DNA of 64,000 bases, from positions 1 to 64,000 of the forward strand of contig CAIJRN010000016.1 of assembly GCA_903823115.1 (NCBI GenBank), in the 5' to 3' direction. The notes under the pieces are model-generated. The model was not told the origin of the DNA. It did not search any database and saw only the letters and a list, made by a program, of their open reading frames with translations. This document shows, piece after piece, positions 17,446-27,200 of the stretch. This DNA comes from an uncultured cyanobacterium (GTDB lineage: Bacteria > Cyanobacteriota > Cyanobacteriia > PCC-6307 > Cyanobiaceae). Position 1 is the first letter of the stretch; each line of letters starts with the position of its first letter. The translations under genes were made by a program, and so were the position numbers.

Positions 17446-18462
17446 TCATCCCAAGCGGTCCAGCGCCAGGCGGGCGGCGCCGAGTCGGCCGGCCCCATTG
17501 CCGAGGGCACAGCGCCGGATCTCGAGCCCCTCGCGCGACACCGCCAGCACCCGCTGCTCCAGTTCGGACCAGACCGCCGGCAGGAAATGGTGGCTGGCGC
17601 CACTGAGTCCGCCGCCGATCAGGACCAGCTCCGGCGTGAGCACATAGAGCAGGGAGCTCAGGCCGATGCCCAGCAACCGGCCATAGCGCTGCCACACCGC
17701 CAGGGCCTCGGCATCGCCAGCATCGGCGAGGCGACAGAGCTCGGCCGGCTCGATCGGGCTCAACCGGGCCAGGCCGGCGATGCTGCAGTGCTGCTCCAGG
17801 GAGCCGCGGTTGCCGCTGCGGCAGGGGGGACCATCGGGATCGAGGCCGATCAGGCCCAGTTCGCCGGCGGCGCCGCCATGGCCGGTGAACAGGCTTCCCG
17901 CCAGCATCACGCCGCCGCCGACGCCGGTGCCGAGGGTGAGCAGGATCGTGTCGCCACAGGCGCGGGCCGCCCCGAGCCAGGCTTCGCCGAGCAGGGCACA
18001 GTTGGCGTCATTGGCCAGGGTGACCCGCCGCTGCAGCCGTGACTCCAGCCAGTCGGCCAGAGGCACATCCACCCATCCCGGCAGATTGATAGAGATCCGG
18101 GCGAGGCGTGCCGCCCGATCCGTGGGCCCCGGCAAGCCCACCCCGACCCGATCGGCCCGATGCTCGGGATCGAGTTGATCCACCGCCTCGACGATCGCCA
18201 TGGTCACGGCCCCCGGCAGCGAAGGCCGGGGGGTGGGCACGTCCAGCTCGGCCAGCAGCTGGCCCTGCTGATCAAAGCGGCCGAGCTTGATGGCGGTGCC
18301 GCCCAGATCGATGCCGATCAGCTGAGCAGCCCCGCTGGCAGCGCCACCGCCCCTGGCGCGATCGGGTTCGGGAGACGGGATGGCGCCGGGCAGACCAGCG
18401 GAATCAGGGCCGGATTCGGCCCCTGACCCCTGGGGAGGGCGGCAATCAGGGGACTCGGTCAT
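17446..18462 (-). CDS. ROK family sugar kinase with degenerate zinc motif
   Basis: 338 residues: a 45-residue Pro/Gly/Ala-rich N-terminal tail, then the ATP site [30 protein letters not shown] (catalytic Asp) and [18 protein letters not shown]. The hallmark ROK zinc motif (CxCGxxGCxE) reads [10 protein letters not shown] here, so only the first Cys of three remains, although the preceding [14 protein letters not shown] with its His is intact. ROK kinases phosphorylate glucose, fructose, mannose or N-acetyl sugars; the substrate cannot be fixed. A Glk-type glucokinase is also present in this window. It lies between tamB and proA on the same strand. No in-frame start closer to the domain is obvious. 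Confidence 0.87.
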   Translation of the reverse strand: MTESPDCRPPQGSGAESGPDSAGLPGAIPSPEPDRARGGGAASGAAQLIGIDLGGTAIKLGRFDQQGQLLAELDVPTPRPSLPGAVTMAIVEAVDQLDPEHRADRVGVGLPGPTDRAARLARISINLPGWVDVPLADWLESRLQRRVTLANDANCALLGEAWLGAARACGDTILLTLGTGVGGGVMLAGSLFTGHGGAAGELGLIGLDPDGPPCRSGNRGSLEQHCSIAGLARLSPIEPAELCRLADAGDAEALAVWQRYGRLLGIGLSSLLYVLTPELVLIGGGLSGASHHFLPAVWSELEQRVLAVSREGLEIRRCALGNGAGRLGAARLALDRLG

Positions 18463-18570
18463 GACAGGGCAACGGCAGACATGGTCTCGGGAGCCGGGAC
18501 CTGAGCCTGCCGCAGCAGGATCCAGCTCCGGACGCGGCGCACCAGAACACCGCTGCGCCCATGATCCGGC

Positions 18571-21500
18571 TCAGAAGCGGAAGAACACCTGCAGCAGGCT
18601 CTGCCAGGCCCCCTGGCTGTCCACGGAGGCCTGCACGTTGAAGGACTCGGAGGCCTTATAGGTCAAGGTCACCTGGGGCGCCACATCGGAACGGTTGGGG
18701 GCGACCAGCAGCGAGGCATTGAGCCGATCGGTGATGTCGTAGCCCACCTCGGAGGCCAGCACCAGCTGGGGGGGCACCTGGCCGGAGCGCAGTTGGCTGC
18801 GCAGGGCAACCGAGGGGTTCACATAGGTGGGATACAGGGCCAGGCTGATGCGCTGCCCCAGGGCATCACTGAACGAGGCCAGCAGGGGGGAGAGCAGGGA
18901 TTGCCCCAGCACGGTGGCCAGGGCGGTGCCGGCCTGGGCCCCGTTGAGCCCCGCCAGCGAATTGCCGCCGATCAGGGCCACCAGTCGCTCCTGGGGCAGG
19001 GGCGGGCTGCTGCGCAGGCGGATGTTGTCGGCGATCCGATCCGCCGGACCGCTGACGCTGACGGTGACCAGGATCAGGTTCAGTTGATTCAGGGACGAGA
19101 AGCCCCCCTGGGTCTGCGCCTCCACCAGGGAGGAATAGCCCGAACTGCCGATGTTCCCCTGGCCCAGACCACTGGGGGACATCCCATTGAGGCTGTCGGC
19201 GATACGGGTGCGCAGGGCGATGTCGAGGTAGGGCACCAGCCCGAGCGAGGGGGTGAACACCGCCACGTTGGGTGCATCGGGATCGAGGCTGAAGGTGGTG
19301 GTGAACAGGTTGAGGCGCCCCCTGAGCAGCCTCACCACCCCGGAGGCCCGCAGCGAAGGATCGAGATGGCCACTGATCCGCAGCGATCCACCGGTGCTGA
19401 AGTTGGCGATGTTCGGCAGCACCATCTGCAGGCCTGGCCCGAAGCGCAGCAGCAGGTTGTCAAAACTGAGCCAGGGGAGATTGGGGATCGATTGCTGCAG
19501 GGCCTCGTTGGTGCTGGATTCGACCTCGGGGCCGAGCAGAACCAGGGGCTGCCGGAAGTCCCACTTGCGCTGCAACAGCTCATTCATGCTGGTGGGCTGC
19601 ACCCGCAGGCCAGCACTTGAAGGGCCAGCGCTGGCCTGGCTGGCTCTGGACGGCCCGGCCGCTGACGGGCTGCCTGCAGGCAGCGGTGCTTCCTCGAGGC
19701 GGCCCAGCTGGCCGGGTTGGGCGTTGATCGTGCCGTGGCTGATCTGCAGATCGCCGCCGAGCCTGGGGGCCGCGAGGCTGCCGGCCAGGGTCAGCTGGCC
19801 CGCCGCCATCGCCGCAATCCGCGACTGGGCGAAGGGCACGTCCTTGAGGCTGAGGGCCAGGGTCGGCTCATTGCTGAGGGCATGGAGCAGTCCCAGCCGC
19901 CCTTCCCCACGGATTTGTCCCCGCTGGCCGACCCGGGCCCGCAGGTCCTGCACCAGCAGCTGCTGGAAGTCGAACAGCACCGTGGCCTCCACCCCTTTCA
20001 GGGATTGGCCGACGAGGTCATACTCGCCATCGCGGAACCGCAGGAAGCCGTTGGCGATCGGATCGGCGAGGCTGCCCCGCACCAGCAGCTGCAGGTCGAC
20101 ACTGCCCTTGCGCCAGGTCACCGCCCGACCGGTCAGATCCGTGAGAAAGCGCAGGCCATCGCCGCGGCTGGCCAGGCGCAGTTCGAGATTGTCGCTGTGG
20201 CGCTCCAGGGGGATGGTGCCCGCCAGATCGACGCTGCTGGAGGCCCCGGCGGCCCGCAGCGCCAGGTCCACCGCCAGACCCCTGGCCTTCAGCTCCACAT
20301 GGCCACGATCGAGCTGCAGGGCCTGGTGGCCGAGGCCAGCGTCGTCGAGAGACACATCCATCGCCAGCTCGGGATGGCCGGAACCGAGGCGATACCGCCC
20401 CCGCAGACCCAGGTAGCCCCGCAGGCTCTCCGGCACCGGCGTCAGCAGAGCCAGCAGCGAGAGCGAGACCCCGGAGACATCGAAGCTGCCATCGCCGGCA
20501 AACAGGGATCCTTCCAGGCGCACCTGGAAAGGGTCGTGGGACAGGGCCAGATCCCGATCCCGCAGCTCCAGCCACAGATGGCCACTGGCCTTGAGTTCGG
20601 CCCGGGCCCGGCGCAGATCGGGTCCGCGGATGGCCAGATCGGCATCCAGCCGCATCTGCAGCCGGGAGAGACGCTCCGCCCGGGTGGCACGGCGGCGCTG
20701 CTGATCCCAGGAATCCAGTTGCTCCTGCACGTCCCGCAGCACCAGCAACTGGTCCTGGATCGGGGCACCGAGGGTTTCGATCGCCGCCACCCCCAGATCC
20801 ACGGCTCCCCGATGGCGGGGCAGAGGAGCACCGCGCCAGACGGCCCAGGCCTGCAGCATCTGGTTGAACAACAGGGAGGAGAGATCCGTCGCCTGGAAGC
20901 GGGCCTCGAAGGGGCCCGCCCAACGGCCCCTGAGGGCGACGTCAACCCTGCCGGCTGCCAGCGGTTCCACCGTGCCCTTGAGGCTGTAGTTGCGATCGGC
21001 GTAGGCCACCTGGGCCCGCACGCTGCGGCCACCGAGGCCCAGAAACTGCGGTCGATCCAGGGCCACATCGCCGGCGAAGGCCAGGGGCTGGAGGGACAGG
21101 CTGCCCGCTCCACTGAGGCCACCGTCGAGGGGCTGGAAGGGCTGGTTGCGGCCCAGGGCCAGCGAGAGCCCGTGCAGGGGCAGATCGCGGGCCTGCCAGC
21201 TGTAGCGCGCCGGTTTGCCCTGCAGCACCAGGCTGCCGCCCTGGCGCTGCAGGGCCATGGCGATCGGATGCCAGCGGCGATCGAGCTGGGCGGTGATCGA
21301 GCCGCCGGGGGCCGGAGCCTGGGCGTCGATGCGCAGCTGACCGCCACCGCCCTGGAGGCCGAGCAGGCGCCCGCCCCAAGTTTCTTCCAGCAGCAGCGGA
21401 CCGGCCCCGGGCCGGCGCACCACCAGATCGAGATCGGGCACCAGGGCGGAGAGGGCACCGTGCACCCGGCCCTGGGCATCCAGCTGGCCCTGGAGCCGGG

Positions 21501-23085
21501 TGCCAACCAGATGGCTGAGCCGGGCCAGGGGGAAATCGCGCACACTGAAATCGGCCTGCAGCTCTCCCAGGCTCCATCCGCGTCCCGCTTGAAAGGCCAG
21601 CGGCAGGGAGGCGCTGGCCTGCAGATGCTCCGCCTCCAGGCGCCGCAACTGCAACTGGCCGCCATCGAGGCGCAGGGAGGCCTGCCAGCTGCCCAGCACC
21701 GGATTGAGCCGCTGCAGGGCTGTGTCCACCTGCAGGCGGGGTTGGCGCAGCGCTCCCGCCGCCAGGAGGCTCCCCTCCAGGGGCCGATCCCGCAGCCAAT
21801 CCGGCAGTTGGCGGCCGCGGGGCAGATCCAGCGGATCGAGCCGCCACGTGCCCGCCAGATCCAGCTGGCGACCGATGACGCCGCTGAGGGCCAGCCGGGA
21901 ATGCCCGCGCCAGGCCTGCAGCTGAGCCTGCTGCAAGCGGCCCGAGCGCCAGCGACCCTGCAGAGAGGCCTCAATGGGCCTGCTGCCTGGATCCTGGGCC
22001 GAAGGAGGTTGGGCCTGCAGCCGCAGGGCGAGGGAGCGATCAGCGTCGATGCGGCCGGAAACCTGCCCCCCCCAGACCCCGAAGCGCCAGCGGCTGCTGG
22101 CCAGCGTGAGCCGCTGGGCCAGGCAGCTGAGTGGCAGCCGATCCGCCACCAGGGGCTGGGCCAGTCCGCGTTGTTGCCAGCTCACGGCCGAGAGCGCCAC
22201 CTGCCCCTGGCAGCCGGGCACCCCTTGCTCAAGACTGAGGGACACCAGGCCATCGGCGTGGCCGCCCAGCTGGCCCTGCAGGGGTACAAAGCGGCGCAGG
22301 GGGGCGATCGGCAAGTGCTGGGGGCTGATCTGCAGGAGCCAGTGGCGCTTCTGCCACTGGCCCGTCCCGACCAGCTGGGCCGAACCTGGCAGGCCAGGAA
22401 CCTCCACCCTGGCCCGGCCATCGAGCTGGCGCAGGTAGGGCCGCAGTCCCACCTGACCCACGGCATCCAGTTCGACCGGCTGGCCTCCCTGAGCCAGCCC
22501 CCAGAACCGCACCCTGCCGGGCTGTACCAGACTGAAGCGCAGGTCCAGACGCGGCGGCTTGCCACCGGGGACGATCGGGCCGAGCACCCACCACTGGCCC
22601 CGGGCATTGGGACGCAGATCGGCGCGGGCACCACGGAAACTCAGATCGAGCACGAGGCTGCGCCGTCGCCAGCTGGCCAGCGGATCCAGCCACACATGCG
22701 CTCCGCTGACCGCAGCCGTGGAGCCGTCCAGCGCCCCGGCCAGAAAGCGGCTGGGCCCGACACAGAGGCCATCGGGGCTGAGACCGCAGTAAGGGCCGAG
22801 CTGCAGCGGCCGGCCCATGATCGTGCCCACCTGCCGCTCCAGGTGGGGCCGCCAGCTCTCGTAGAGGCCGGCCAGGAGCCGATCCGAGGCCAGCCAGAGA
22901 ATCACTCCCCCCGCGAGCAACACGCCGCCGCCTGCCAGGGATGCCGCCCTGATCCCTGGACGCCGGGCCGTCGCGAGGCGGCGCAAGGGTCGTGGCTGGG
23001 CCGAGGGGCCACGGCCCAGCCACGCTCGCCGGCGGCTGAGAGCCCTTCGCAGGGGCTGGGACCATTTTCTGGGCAGCAACCTCAT
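18571..23085 (-). CDS. tamB: TamB/DUF490 family envelope protein
   Basis: 1504 residues. A basic N-terminus and a single membrane anchor (AASLAGGGVLLAGGVILWLA, about 47-66) are followed by a very long series of beta-strand repeats and the conserved C-terminal DUF490/TamB domain (about 1150-1504), ending in a strand with terminal Phe-Arg-Phe. TamB-like proteins span the periplasm as a hydrophobic groove that moves lipids or helps outer-membrane assembly; the plant homologue Tic236 links the two envelope membranes. A Ser/Pro/Ala linker sits near residues 1130-1165. It is first in a minus-strand run with the ROK kinase and proA and divergent from ycf51, 68 bp away. Confidence 0.92.
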   Translation of the reverse strand: MRLLPRKWSQPLRRALSRRRAWLGRGPSAQPRPLRRLATARRPGIRAASLAGGGVLLAGGVILWLASDRLLAGLYESWRPHLERQVGTIMGRPLQLGPYCGLSPDGLCVGPSRFLAGALDGSTAAVSGAHVWLDPLASWRRRSLVLDLSFRGARADLRPNARGQWWVLGPIVPGGKPPRLDLRFSLVQPGRVRFWGLAQGGQPVELDAVGQVGLRPYLRQLDGRARVEVPGLPGSAQLVGTGQWQKRHWLLQISPQHLPIAPLRRFVPLQGQLGGHADGLVSLSLEQGVPGCQGQVALSAVSWQQRGLAQPLVADRLPLSCLAQRLTLASSRWRFGVWGGQVSGRIDADRSLALRLQAQPPSAQDPGSRPIEASLQGRWRSGRLQQAQLQAWRGHSRLALSGVIGRQLDLAGTWRLDPLDLPRGRQLPDWLRDRPLEGSLLAAGALRQPRLQVDTALQRLNPVLGSWQASLRLDGGQLQLRRLEAEHLQASASLPLAFQAGRGWSLGELQADFSVRDFPLARLSHLVGTRLQGQLDAQGRVHGALSALVPDLDLVVRRPGAGPLLLEETWGGRLLGLQGGGGQLRIDAQAPAPGGSITAQLDRRWHPIAMALQRQGGSLVLQGKPARYSWQARDLPLHGLSLALGRNQPFQPLDGGLSGAGSLSLQPLAFAGDVALDRPQFLGLGGRSVRAQVAYADRNYSLKGTVEPLAAGRVDVALRGRWAGPFEARFQATDLSSLLFNQMLQAWAVWRGAPLPRHRGAVDLGVAAIETLGAPIQDQLLVLRDVQEQLDSWDQQRRRATRAERLSRLQMRLDADLAIRGPDLRRARAELKASGHLWLELRDRDLALSHDPFQVRLEGSLFAGDGSFDVSGVSLSLLALLTPVPESLRGYLGLRGRYRLGSGHPELAMDVSLDDAGLGHQALQLDRGHVELKARGLAVDLALRAAGASSSVDLAGTIPLERHSDNLELRLASRGDGLRFLTDLTGRAVTWRKGSVDLQLLVRGSLADPIANGFLRFRDGEYDLVGQSLKGVEATVLFDFQQLLVQDLRARVGQRGQIRGEGRLGLLHALSNEPTLALSLKDVPFAQSRIAAMAAGQLTLAGSLAAPRLGGDLQISHGTINAQPGQLGRLEEAPLPAGSPSAAGPSRASQASAGPSSAGLRVQPTSMNELLQRKWDFRQPLVLLGPEVESSTNEALQQSIPNLPWLSFDNLLLRFGPGLQMVLPNIANFSTGGSLRISGHLDPSLRASGVVRLLRGRLNLFTTTFSLDPDAPNVAVFTPSLGLVPYLDIALRTRIADSLNGMSPSGLGQGNIGSSGYSSLVEAQTQGGFSSLNQLNLILVTVSVSGPADRIADNIRLRSSPPLPQERLVALIGGNSLAGLNGAQAGTALATVLGQSLLSPLLASFSDALGQRISLALYPTYVNPSVALRSQLRSGQVPPQLVLASEVGYDITDRLNASLLVAPNRSDVAPQVTLTYKASESFNVQASVDSQGAWQSLLQVFFRF

Positions 23086-23120
23086 CTGCCCTGGTCGGTC
23101 ACTGGCGCGGTCGGCCGCAA

Positions 23121-23126
23121 TATAAG
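23121..23126 (+). promoter_or_regulatory. Possible -10 element for ycf51
   Basis: TATAAG in an otherwise GC-rich gap between the divergent tamB and ycf51 genes, about 30 bp before the ycf51 ATG. No clear -35 element. Confidence 0.3.
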
Positions 23127-23153
23127 GAGGTTGACCAGCCCTCCCCAGTCCCC

Positions 23154-23621
23154 ATGCCCGCCGATCCGATCCTGCTCGTGGCCGCGAAGTGGCTCGGTAT
23201 CGCCAGTGGGCTGCTGATCCTGGCCACGGCGGCGGGCTTTGTGCTGCGCTGGGGAATCCGCTTCCGGCTGGTGGGAATCACCAGTTTCACCGGCCTGCTG
23301 GCCATCTCCTGCCTGGCCTTTTCGATCAGCTACACCCCCCGGGTGACGATCAGCGGCGCCGTGGTGGCACCGGTGGTCTTCGACGGCGGCGGCGACTTGG
23401 TGATTGCCGCCGCCCCTGGAAATCTCGCCGCAGCAGCGATTGAACCCACCGTGATCCAGGTGGCCAGCAATCTGCACGGCGGCGGCCGCGCCACCAGCGA
23501 CGGCCGGGTGCGGGTGCGACTGCGCACCATCGAATCGGCCGGCGAAGGAGCGGGCCGGCCAGTGGTGCTGGCGGAAGCGGTGCGGGATCTGGGCAGCGAC
23601 AGCGTCAGCCTGACGCCATGA
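23154..23621 (+). CDS. ycf51: Ycf51 family membrane protein
   Basis: 155 residues. Two membrane helices (about 8-30 and 41-62) are followed by a soluble domain with SISYTPRVTISGAVVAPVVFDGG, typical of Ycf51 (DUF2518), a family shared by cyanobacteria and some plastid genomes. Its function is not established; a thylakoid or photosynthesis-related role is presumed from its distribution. The stop overlaps the start of the next gene (ATGA), indicating co-translation. Confidence 0.85.
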   Translation: MPADPILLVAAKWLGIASGLLILATAAGFVLRWGIRFRLVGITSFTGLLAISCLAFSISYTPRVTISGAVVAPVVFDGGGDLVIAAAPGNLAAAAIEPTVIQVASNLHGGGRATSDGRVRVRLRTIESAGEGAGRPVVLAEAVRDLGSDSVSLTP

Positions 23622-24055
23622 GCGGCCCTGCTGGGCCTGCCAACAACTCCGAGATCCCCTGGGAGTTCCGGCTGCCGTCCCATTTCAGCCGCGAGGCTGC
23701 GCGGCTGGCGTCCCAGGGCATCGGCGACTGGTCGACCCTGGCCAACCTCGATGACGCCAGCCTGCGGCAGCTGGCTCGCGGCGGTGGCGCCAGCGAAGCC
23801 CGTCTGATCAAGCTGCGGGGCCAGGCACGACTGGTGATCGACGTGGGCATCTCGCCGGCGGATGCGGCCCTGTTGCTGTATTCCGGCATCGCCAACCGCC
23901 AGGGTCTGGCGCAAGCAGATCCCGATCGCCTGCTGCTGCAGGTCGGGCGCTTTCAACGCCAGCTGATGGGCCGGGCGGCCGTGGCCATCGAACCGGCCCT
24001 GGTGCGCCGCTGGATCCGCCAGGCCCGCCATCCACCCGGTCGCTCGCCGAACTGA
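23618..24055 (+). CDS. DUF4332-like helix-hairpin-helix protein
   Basis: 145 residues, soluble. The pattern QGIGDWSTLANLDDASLRQLAR...ARLIKLRGQARLVIDVGIS...DAALLLYSGIANRQGLAQADPDRLL resembles DUF4332, a helix-hairpin-helix-type fold in which GI(G/A) turns contact nucleic acid backbones. It overlaps ycf51 by 4 bp (ATGA) and is presumably co-translated with it. The short positively charged tail (RQARHPPGRSP) suits nucleic acid contact. Assignment is by motif reading only. Confidence 0.65.
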   Translation: MSGPAGPANNSEIPWEFRLPSHFSREAARLASQGIGDWSTLANLDDASLRQLARGGGASEARLIKLRGQARLVIDVGISPADAALLLYSGIANRQGLAQADPDRLLLQVGRFQRQLMGRAAVAIEPALVRRWIRQARHPPGRSPN

Positions 24056-24118
24056 CCCCGACCGAACACCGGCCAGGCTTTCGGTTCACTGAAATGGATG
24101 GATCCCTGGGAGGCAGCA

Positions 24119-24535
24119 ATGCCCCGCCATTCCAGCGTGAACCCCAACTCCTTCCGCCTGGTCCTCCAGCCCCATGGCCTGGCGAAGCGCTGCGGATGGC
24201 CCCCCAAACCTGCCGGCGGCAGCCGTTCGGTGGTTCTATCCCGTTTCGGGCCAGGCCTTGCGGTTTGGCTGGCCAGCGGCGTCCTGCTTCTGGGGCAGAT
24301 CCTGGCTCCCCTGGCACCGGCTGAGGCCGCCTCAGCCCTGCTCGAAACGGTCAAGCAGAACCCCCAGCTGGCCAAACAACTCTGCGCCGAGTTCAAGCAG
24401 CTCAATGCCGAGGGGCGATCGGCCACCTCGCCCGAGTCCCTGGCCCGGGTGGCCAGCAGCCAGGGCCTCAGCACCATGGACGCTGAAGTGCTGACCACCT
24501 ACGTCATCGGCCTGTACTGCCCGGACGTGCGCTGA
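24119..24535 (+). CDS. Small exported or membrane-anchored hypothetical protein
   Basis: 138 residues from the ATG at 24119, preceded at good spacing by GGGAGG; an ATG at 24098 has no such site. A basic N-terminal region of about 45 residues leads to one hydrophobic helix (GPGLAVWLASGVLLLGQIL), then an Ala-rich possible cleavage site and a compact helical domain of about 70 residues with two Cys (KQLCAEFKQL and YCPDVR). No known family is recognised. Its stop directly precedes the ATG of the CocE-type hydrolase, so the two are coupled. Confidence 0.65.
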   Translation: MPRHSSVNPNSFRLVLQPHGLAKRCGWPPKPAGGSRSVVLSRFGPGLAVWLASGVLLLGQILAPLAPAEAASALLETVKQNPQLAKQLCAEFKQLNAEGRSATSPESLARVASSQGLSTMDAEVLTTYVIGLYCPDVR

Positions 24536-26302
24536 ATGGGCCCAGGGGTCGACCTGGCGATGCTGACCCCGGACGGTGTCTCGCTCGCGGGCCGGCTCTG
24601 GCAGCCGGAAGGGCAGGGGCCCTGGCCCGTGCTGCTGATGCGCCAGCCCTACGGCCTGGCCATCGCCTCCACCGTCACCTACGCCCATCCCAGCTGGTAC
24701 GCCAGGGCGGGCTTTCTGGTGGTGGTCCAGGACGTGCGCGGCCGCGGCGCATCCGCCGGCGACTTCGGCGGCTTTCGCCAGGAAGGCCCCGATGGGGCCG
24801 CCGCCGTCCGCTGGGCGCGGCATCTGCCGGGCAGCAACGGCAGAGTCGGCACCTATGGGTTTTCTTATCAGGGGCTCACCCAGCTGCTCAACGACGGGGA
24901 TGGAACCGCCCTGCCGGATGCTCTGGTGCCGGCCATGTGCGGGCTGGACGAACGGCGGCACTGGGCCAGCGAGGGGGGAGCCCACTGGTGGAGCCTGGGG
25001 CTGGGTTGGGCCCTGCAGCTGGCGGCCGAGAGCTGCCGCCGGCGGCAGGATCGCTCCGGCTGGCTGGAGATCCGCCGCAGCCTCGAGAGCGGCGCCTATC
25101 TGCGCGAGGGCCTGTCCCTGCTGGAACGGCACGATGCCGATGGCATGGGCCTGGACTGGCTGCGGCGCGATCCCGAGCGCGCCGCAACGTGGGAGCAGCA
25201 CCCGGTGAACCCGGAATTGTTGCGGCGGCCGATGTTGCTGGTCGGCGGCTGGCACGATCCCCAGCTGCGCGGGGTGCTGGATCTGTACCGCCAGGCCCTG
25301 GCCGGCGGCGGCCAGCCGCAACTGTGCATCGGCGCCTGGAGCCATCTCGACTGGCAGGGTGGCATCGACGCTCTGCAGCTGGATTTTTTCCGGCGCCATC
25401 TGCAGGCGAGCCAGCCCCGACCCGCGCCAAGCCACGGGCCTCTGGCAGGCGCTGCTGCTGCAGCGGGGTCCGGAGCTGAGCCAGCAACCACACCTGGCCC
25501 AGCCGCAACCGCTGGGCCTTCAGCAGCACTCACCCTGGCGCCAGCGGTTCCAGCGAACGGGGCTGCACGCCTGGCCCTGCAGTGCATCCGCACGGGCACC
25601 TGGCAGGCGATCACCGGGCAGTCAGTCTCCTGGCAGTCGCAGGCGCCCCTTCCCGACGCCATCGCCACCCAGGGCTGGGCTCTGAGCAGCGCCGGACTGG
25701 CCGGCATCCGCAGCGATGAGGGCCGGTTGCTGGCCACCGCTGAGGACCAGGGCCACGGCCAGGGCCAAAGCCAGGGCCGTGTGACCCTCGTCCACGACCC
25801 CTGGCGGCCGACCCCCAGCCGCGGCGGCCATCTGGGTCCCGAGCCCGGCCTGGTGCAGCGCCAGGACCTGGATCGGCGCTCCGAGGTGGCCTGTTTCAGC
25901 AGCGCCGCGCTGGGCGTCCCCCTGCGGCTGTTGGGTGAACCACGGCTGCGACTTGTGGCCTGGGCCGACCAGCCGGGATTTGATCTCTGGGCCTGCCTGT
26001 CGGTGCTGAGCCAGGACGGAGCCGTCCAGCAGCTCTGCACCGGCGGCCTGCGCCTGCGCGGTCCGCGGGCCCTGGCCCCACTGGAGAGGCAGCTGTCCCT
26101 GCAGCCCCTCGATGCAACCCTCCAGCCCGGTGAGCACCTGCGTCTTTCCCTGGCCCCGGCGGCCTGGCCGGCCTTCGCGGTCAACCCCGGCGACGGCTCG
26201 ATACCCACCGGCGGCGTGGGGCCCCAGCATCGGGTGATCACGATCGAGCTGGACCTCGACGGCTCCAGGTTCTGGCTGGACCCACTTCTTGGGGCAAACT
26301 GA
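24536..26302 (+). CDS. CocE/NonD family hydrolase (X-Pro dipeptidyl-peptidase S15 fold)
   Basis: 588 residues. An N-terminal alpha/beta-hydrolase domain has the nucleophile Ser in GTYGFSYQGLTQLL (about residue 110), VVVQDVRGRGAS as the oxyanion strand and the acid in LVGGWHDPQLRG. A C-terminal jelly-roll (PepX_C, about 380-585) includes LDRRSEVACFSSAALGVPL and LRLSLAPAAWPAFAVNPG. Members include cocaine esterase, alpha-amino-acid ester hydrolases and X-Pro peptidases, so the substrate is unknown; an amide or ester bond is expected. No signal peptide. An Ala/Gly/Pro linker (about 300-340) between the domains is unusually long. It starts immediately after the preceding stop. Confidence 0.88.
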   Translation: MGPGVDLAMLTPDGVSLAGRLWQPEGQGPWPVLLMRQPYGLAIASTVTYAHPSWYARAGFLVVVQDVRGRGASAGDFGGFRQEGPDGAAAVRWARHLPGSNGRVGTYGFSYQGLTQLLNDGDGTALPDALVPAMCGLDERRHWASEGGAHWWSLGLGWALQLAAESCRRRQDRSGWLEIRRSLESGAYLREGLSLLERHDADGMGLDWLRRDPERAATWEQHPVNPELLRRPMLLVGGWHDPQLRGVLDLYRQALAGGGQPQLCIGAWSHLDWQGGIDALQLDFFRRHLQASQPRPAPSHGPLAGAAAAAGSGAEPATTPGPAATAGPSAALTLAPAVPANGAARLALQCIRTGTWQAITGQSVSWQSQAPLPDAIATQGWALSSAGLAGIRSDEGRLLATAEDQGHGQGQSQGRVTLVHDPWRPTPSRGGHLGPEPGLVQRQDLDRRSEVACFSSAALGVPLRLLGEPRLRLVAWADQPGFDLWACLSVLSQDGAVQQLCTGGLRLRGPRALAPLERQLSLQPLDATLQPGEHLRLSLAPAAWPAFAVNPGDGSIPTGGVGPQHRVITIELDLDGSRFWLDPLLGAN

Positions 26303-26323
26303 GTCGACCAGAGTTTCGCCTCC

Positions 26324-27133
26324 ATGCCCCGCCCGATCACGATCCCAGGCCTGCATCGCCATCTGCTGGGACTGGTGCTGATCAGTGCCACGGGGCTGGC
26401 TTTGGTGGTGACCGGCGCACCGGCCCAGGCCCAGAAGGCCCAGGCCCAGACGGCCCCGTTCCCGGCCAGTCGCCGGGCCGAACCCACCGCCGCCATGGCC
26501 GAAGAAGCGGCCAAGGCAGCGGCGCAGCGCATCCTGATCGCCGTTCGCAGCGGTGACGCCCAGGCCCGCTTCAACCAGTTCGCCCCGAGCCTGCAGCGGG
26601 TGAGCAGCCCGGCGCTGGTGGCCGAATCGATCAAGCGCATGCCGCGATTGCTGAGCTGGACCATCACCGCGATTCAGCCTGGGGTCGACTCCAGCAGCGT
26701 CGAGGCGAAGATCCTCACCAGCGCCGGCAGCAGGGAGCTGACGATGGTGATCGATGCCGATGGCAAGCTCGAGGGCTACAACATCAATGCCCAAGATATC
26801 GATGCTGAAAAGGTGGTGAGTACCTTCATGGGCGCTTTGACCAAGGGACAATTCATCACCGCCAGCAGCTTCCTCAGCCCGTCGCTGCAGGAGGACATCT
26901 CCCAGGCGACGCTTCAGAAGAAGTGGCAGAACCTGCAGCGCATCACCGGTAATTTCGTTCGGGTCCAGAAAGTCTGGAAAGCCGAAAGCACGGCCTTGAT
27001 GAAGCTGGTGATCGTCAAGACCGAGTTCACCAGGCTCACCGACAACCTGTTTGTCTCGCTCAATGAGCGCAACCAGATCATCGGCGTCGATTTCCCCACC
27101 GACCCGGCCCCGGTCGCCGTCCCCGCTCGCTGA
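26324..27133 (+). CDS. Exported protein with two DUF3887-like domains
   Basis: 269 residues. A signal peptide (LLGLVLISATGLALVVTGAPAQA, cleavage near residue 37) leads to two successive alpha+beta modules (about 60-150 and 158-260) resembling DUF3887, a cystatin/NTF2-like fold: AAQRILIAVRSGDAQARFNQF and VVSTFMGALTKGQFITASSFL are the equivalent first helices. DUF3887 domains often accompany hydrolases, and here the gene sits 21 bp after the CocE-type hydrolase. A periplasmic or thylakoid-lumen location is predicted. No catalytic residues are evident. Confidence 0.75.
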   Translation: MPRPITIPGLHRHLLGLVLISATGLALVVTGAPAQAQKAQAQTAPFPASRRAEPTAAMAEEAAKAAAQRILIAVRSGDAQARFNQFAPSLQRVSSPALVAESIKRMPRLLSWTITAIQPGVDSSSVEAKILTSAGSRELTMVIDADGKLEGYNINAQDIDAEKVVSTFMGALTKGQFITASSFLSPSLQEDISQATLQKKWQNLQRITGNFVRVQKVWKAESTALMKLVIVKTEFTRLTDNLFVSLNERNQIIGVDFPTDPAPVAVPAR

Positions 27134-27200
27134 CGAAGCTGCTGGACGACCGGGACCAGGGGCGCCGTAGGCTCCGTGCGCGTCGTAACCAGCCTCGGAC

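Noticed and set aside
15564-17606. A 680-codon plus-strand frame across lipase and proA
   Set aside because: It is antisense to two well-supported genes with intact catalytic motifs.
19717-23217. A 1166-codon plus-strand frame across tamB
   Set aside because: It is antisense to tamB, which has a recognisable C-terminal domain; the frame is Gln/Gly/Pro-rich noise.
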